Positions 5,053 through 5,237 of a DNA stretch of 5,237 nucleotides are shown here, one piece after another. The stretch is taken from positions 1 to 5,237 of the forward strand of contig JAUVPN010000202.1 in NCBI GenBank assembly GCA_030598645.1. The letters run 5' to 3'. The stretch comes from Hyphomicrobium sp. (GTDB lineage Bacteria > Pseudomonadota > Alphaproteobacteria > Rhizobiales > Hyphomicrobiaceae). The translations under genes and the position numbers were made by a program. A model generated the notes under the pieces. That model saw nothing but the letters and a program-made list of their open reading frames with translations. It made no database searches and had not been told where the DNA came from. How positions within the stretch are numbered: position 1 is the stretch's first letter; the number at the start of each line of letters is the position of its first letter.

Positions 5053-5237
5053 TCATACTTTCGAGGACTGCGCTGTCAACGATTGCCCGAAGGCCTCGCG
5101 CAGCGCGGTCGAGATGCGCAATGGCTTGCCGGAGACTGAGACGAGAACAACGGTTACATCTGCCTCGACGAGGGGCCTGCCCTGGCGGGCTACGGTTTGG
5201 GCTAATGTCAGACTTGCCGCGCCAACCTCCTTTACCC
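5053..5237 (-). CDS. ybgC: Acyl-CoA thioesterase YbgC, C-terminal part only
   Basis: The last 60 residues and the stop codon are present; the rest lies beyond the right edge. The frame reads KEVGAASLTLAQTVARQGR, then PLVEADVTVVLVSVSGKPLR, then ISTALREAF, which is the final strand-turn-strand of the hotdog fold in the YbgC/4-hydroxybenzoyl-CoA thioesterase family (usual pattern: GAS-x-x-x-x-Q, LVEA-x-V, G-x-P-x-R-x-P). The catalytic Asp near the N-terminus cannot be seen. YbgC hydrolyses acyl-CoA or acyl-ACP thioesters and usually stands just before tolQ, which supports the call. Here the HU gene separates the two. An alternative open frame over the same bases lacks any family resemblance. Confidence 0.85.
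   Translation of the reverse strand, partial: VKEVGAASLTLAQTVARQGRPLVEADVTVVLVSVSGKPLRISTALREAFGQSLTAQSSKV

Overview
The window is a minus-strand chromosomal segment carrying the core of a Tol-Pal cell-envelope locus. Reading 5'->3' on the minus strand (right to left) the order is: 3' end of ybgC, an HU-family DNA-binding protein gene, tolQ, tolR, tolA, tolB, an intrinsic terminator, then a tandem family of very small lipoprotein genes that runs off the left edge. The style of the proteins points to an alphaproteobacterium, most likely Hyphomicrobiales (Rhizobiales). The signs are a Gly/Arg-rich N-terminal extension on TolR, a TolA that is mostly lysine-rich helix, and an HU with a Lys-Ala-Pro tail. 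This placement is inferred from family resemblance, not from a search.

Right part (4579-5237): the last 60 residues of YbgC (hotdog thioesterase) are followed by a 138-nt gap with a possible sigma70-type promoter, then a 111-residue HU protein with three tandem KKAAP units at its N-terminus. Between HU and tolQ lies a 330-nt gap without a gene. It holds a perfect 10-bp hairpin just after HU and a cluster of smaller inverted repeats, so tolQ probably has its own promoter.

Middle part (671-4248): tolQ, tolR, tolA and tolB are all intact and closely spaced. The tolR-tolA junction is only 4 nt and tolA must start at GTG. TolQ and TolR form the proton-driven inner-membrane motor, TolA spans the periplasm, and TolB is the periplasmic beta-propeller that links TolA to Pal. 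Together they drive outer-membrane constriction and maintenance during division.

Left part (1-670): where pal is normally expected after tolB there is instead a strong terminator, about 200 nt without a convincing gene, and at least three consecutive small genes (44, 43 and at least 11 residues), each with its own AGGAG ribosome binding site. The two complete products have a lipoprotein signal peptide and an almost identical mature start, CRREEPVPLKLGA; the third is cut off by the edge. They look like recent tandem duplicates of a lipoprotein of only 23-25 mature residues whose function I do not recognise. This array, and the absence of pal from its usual position, are the most noteworthy features of the window.
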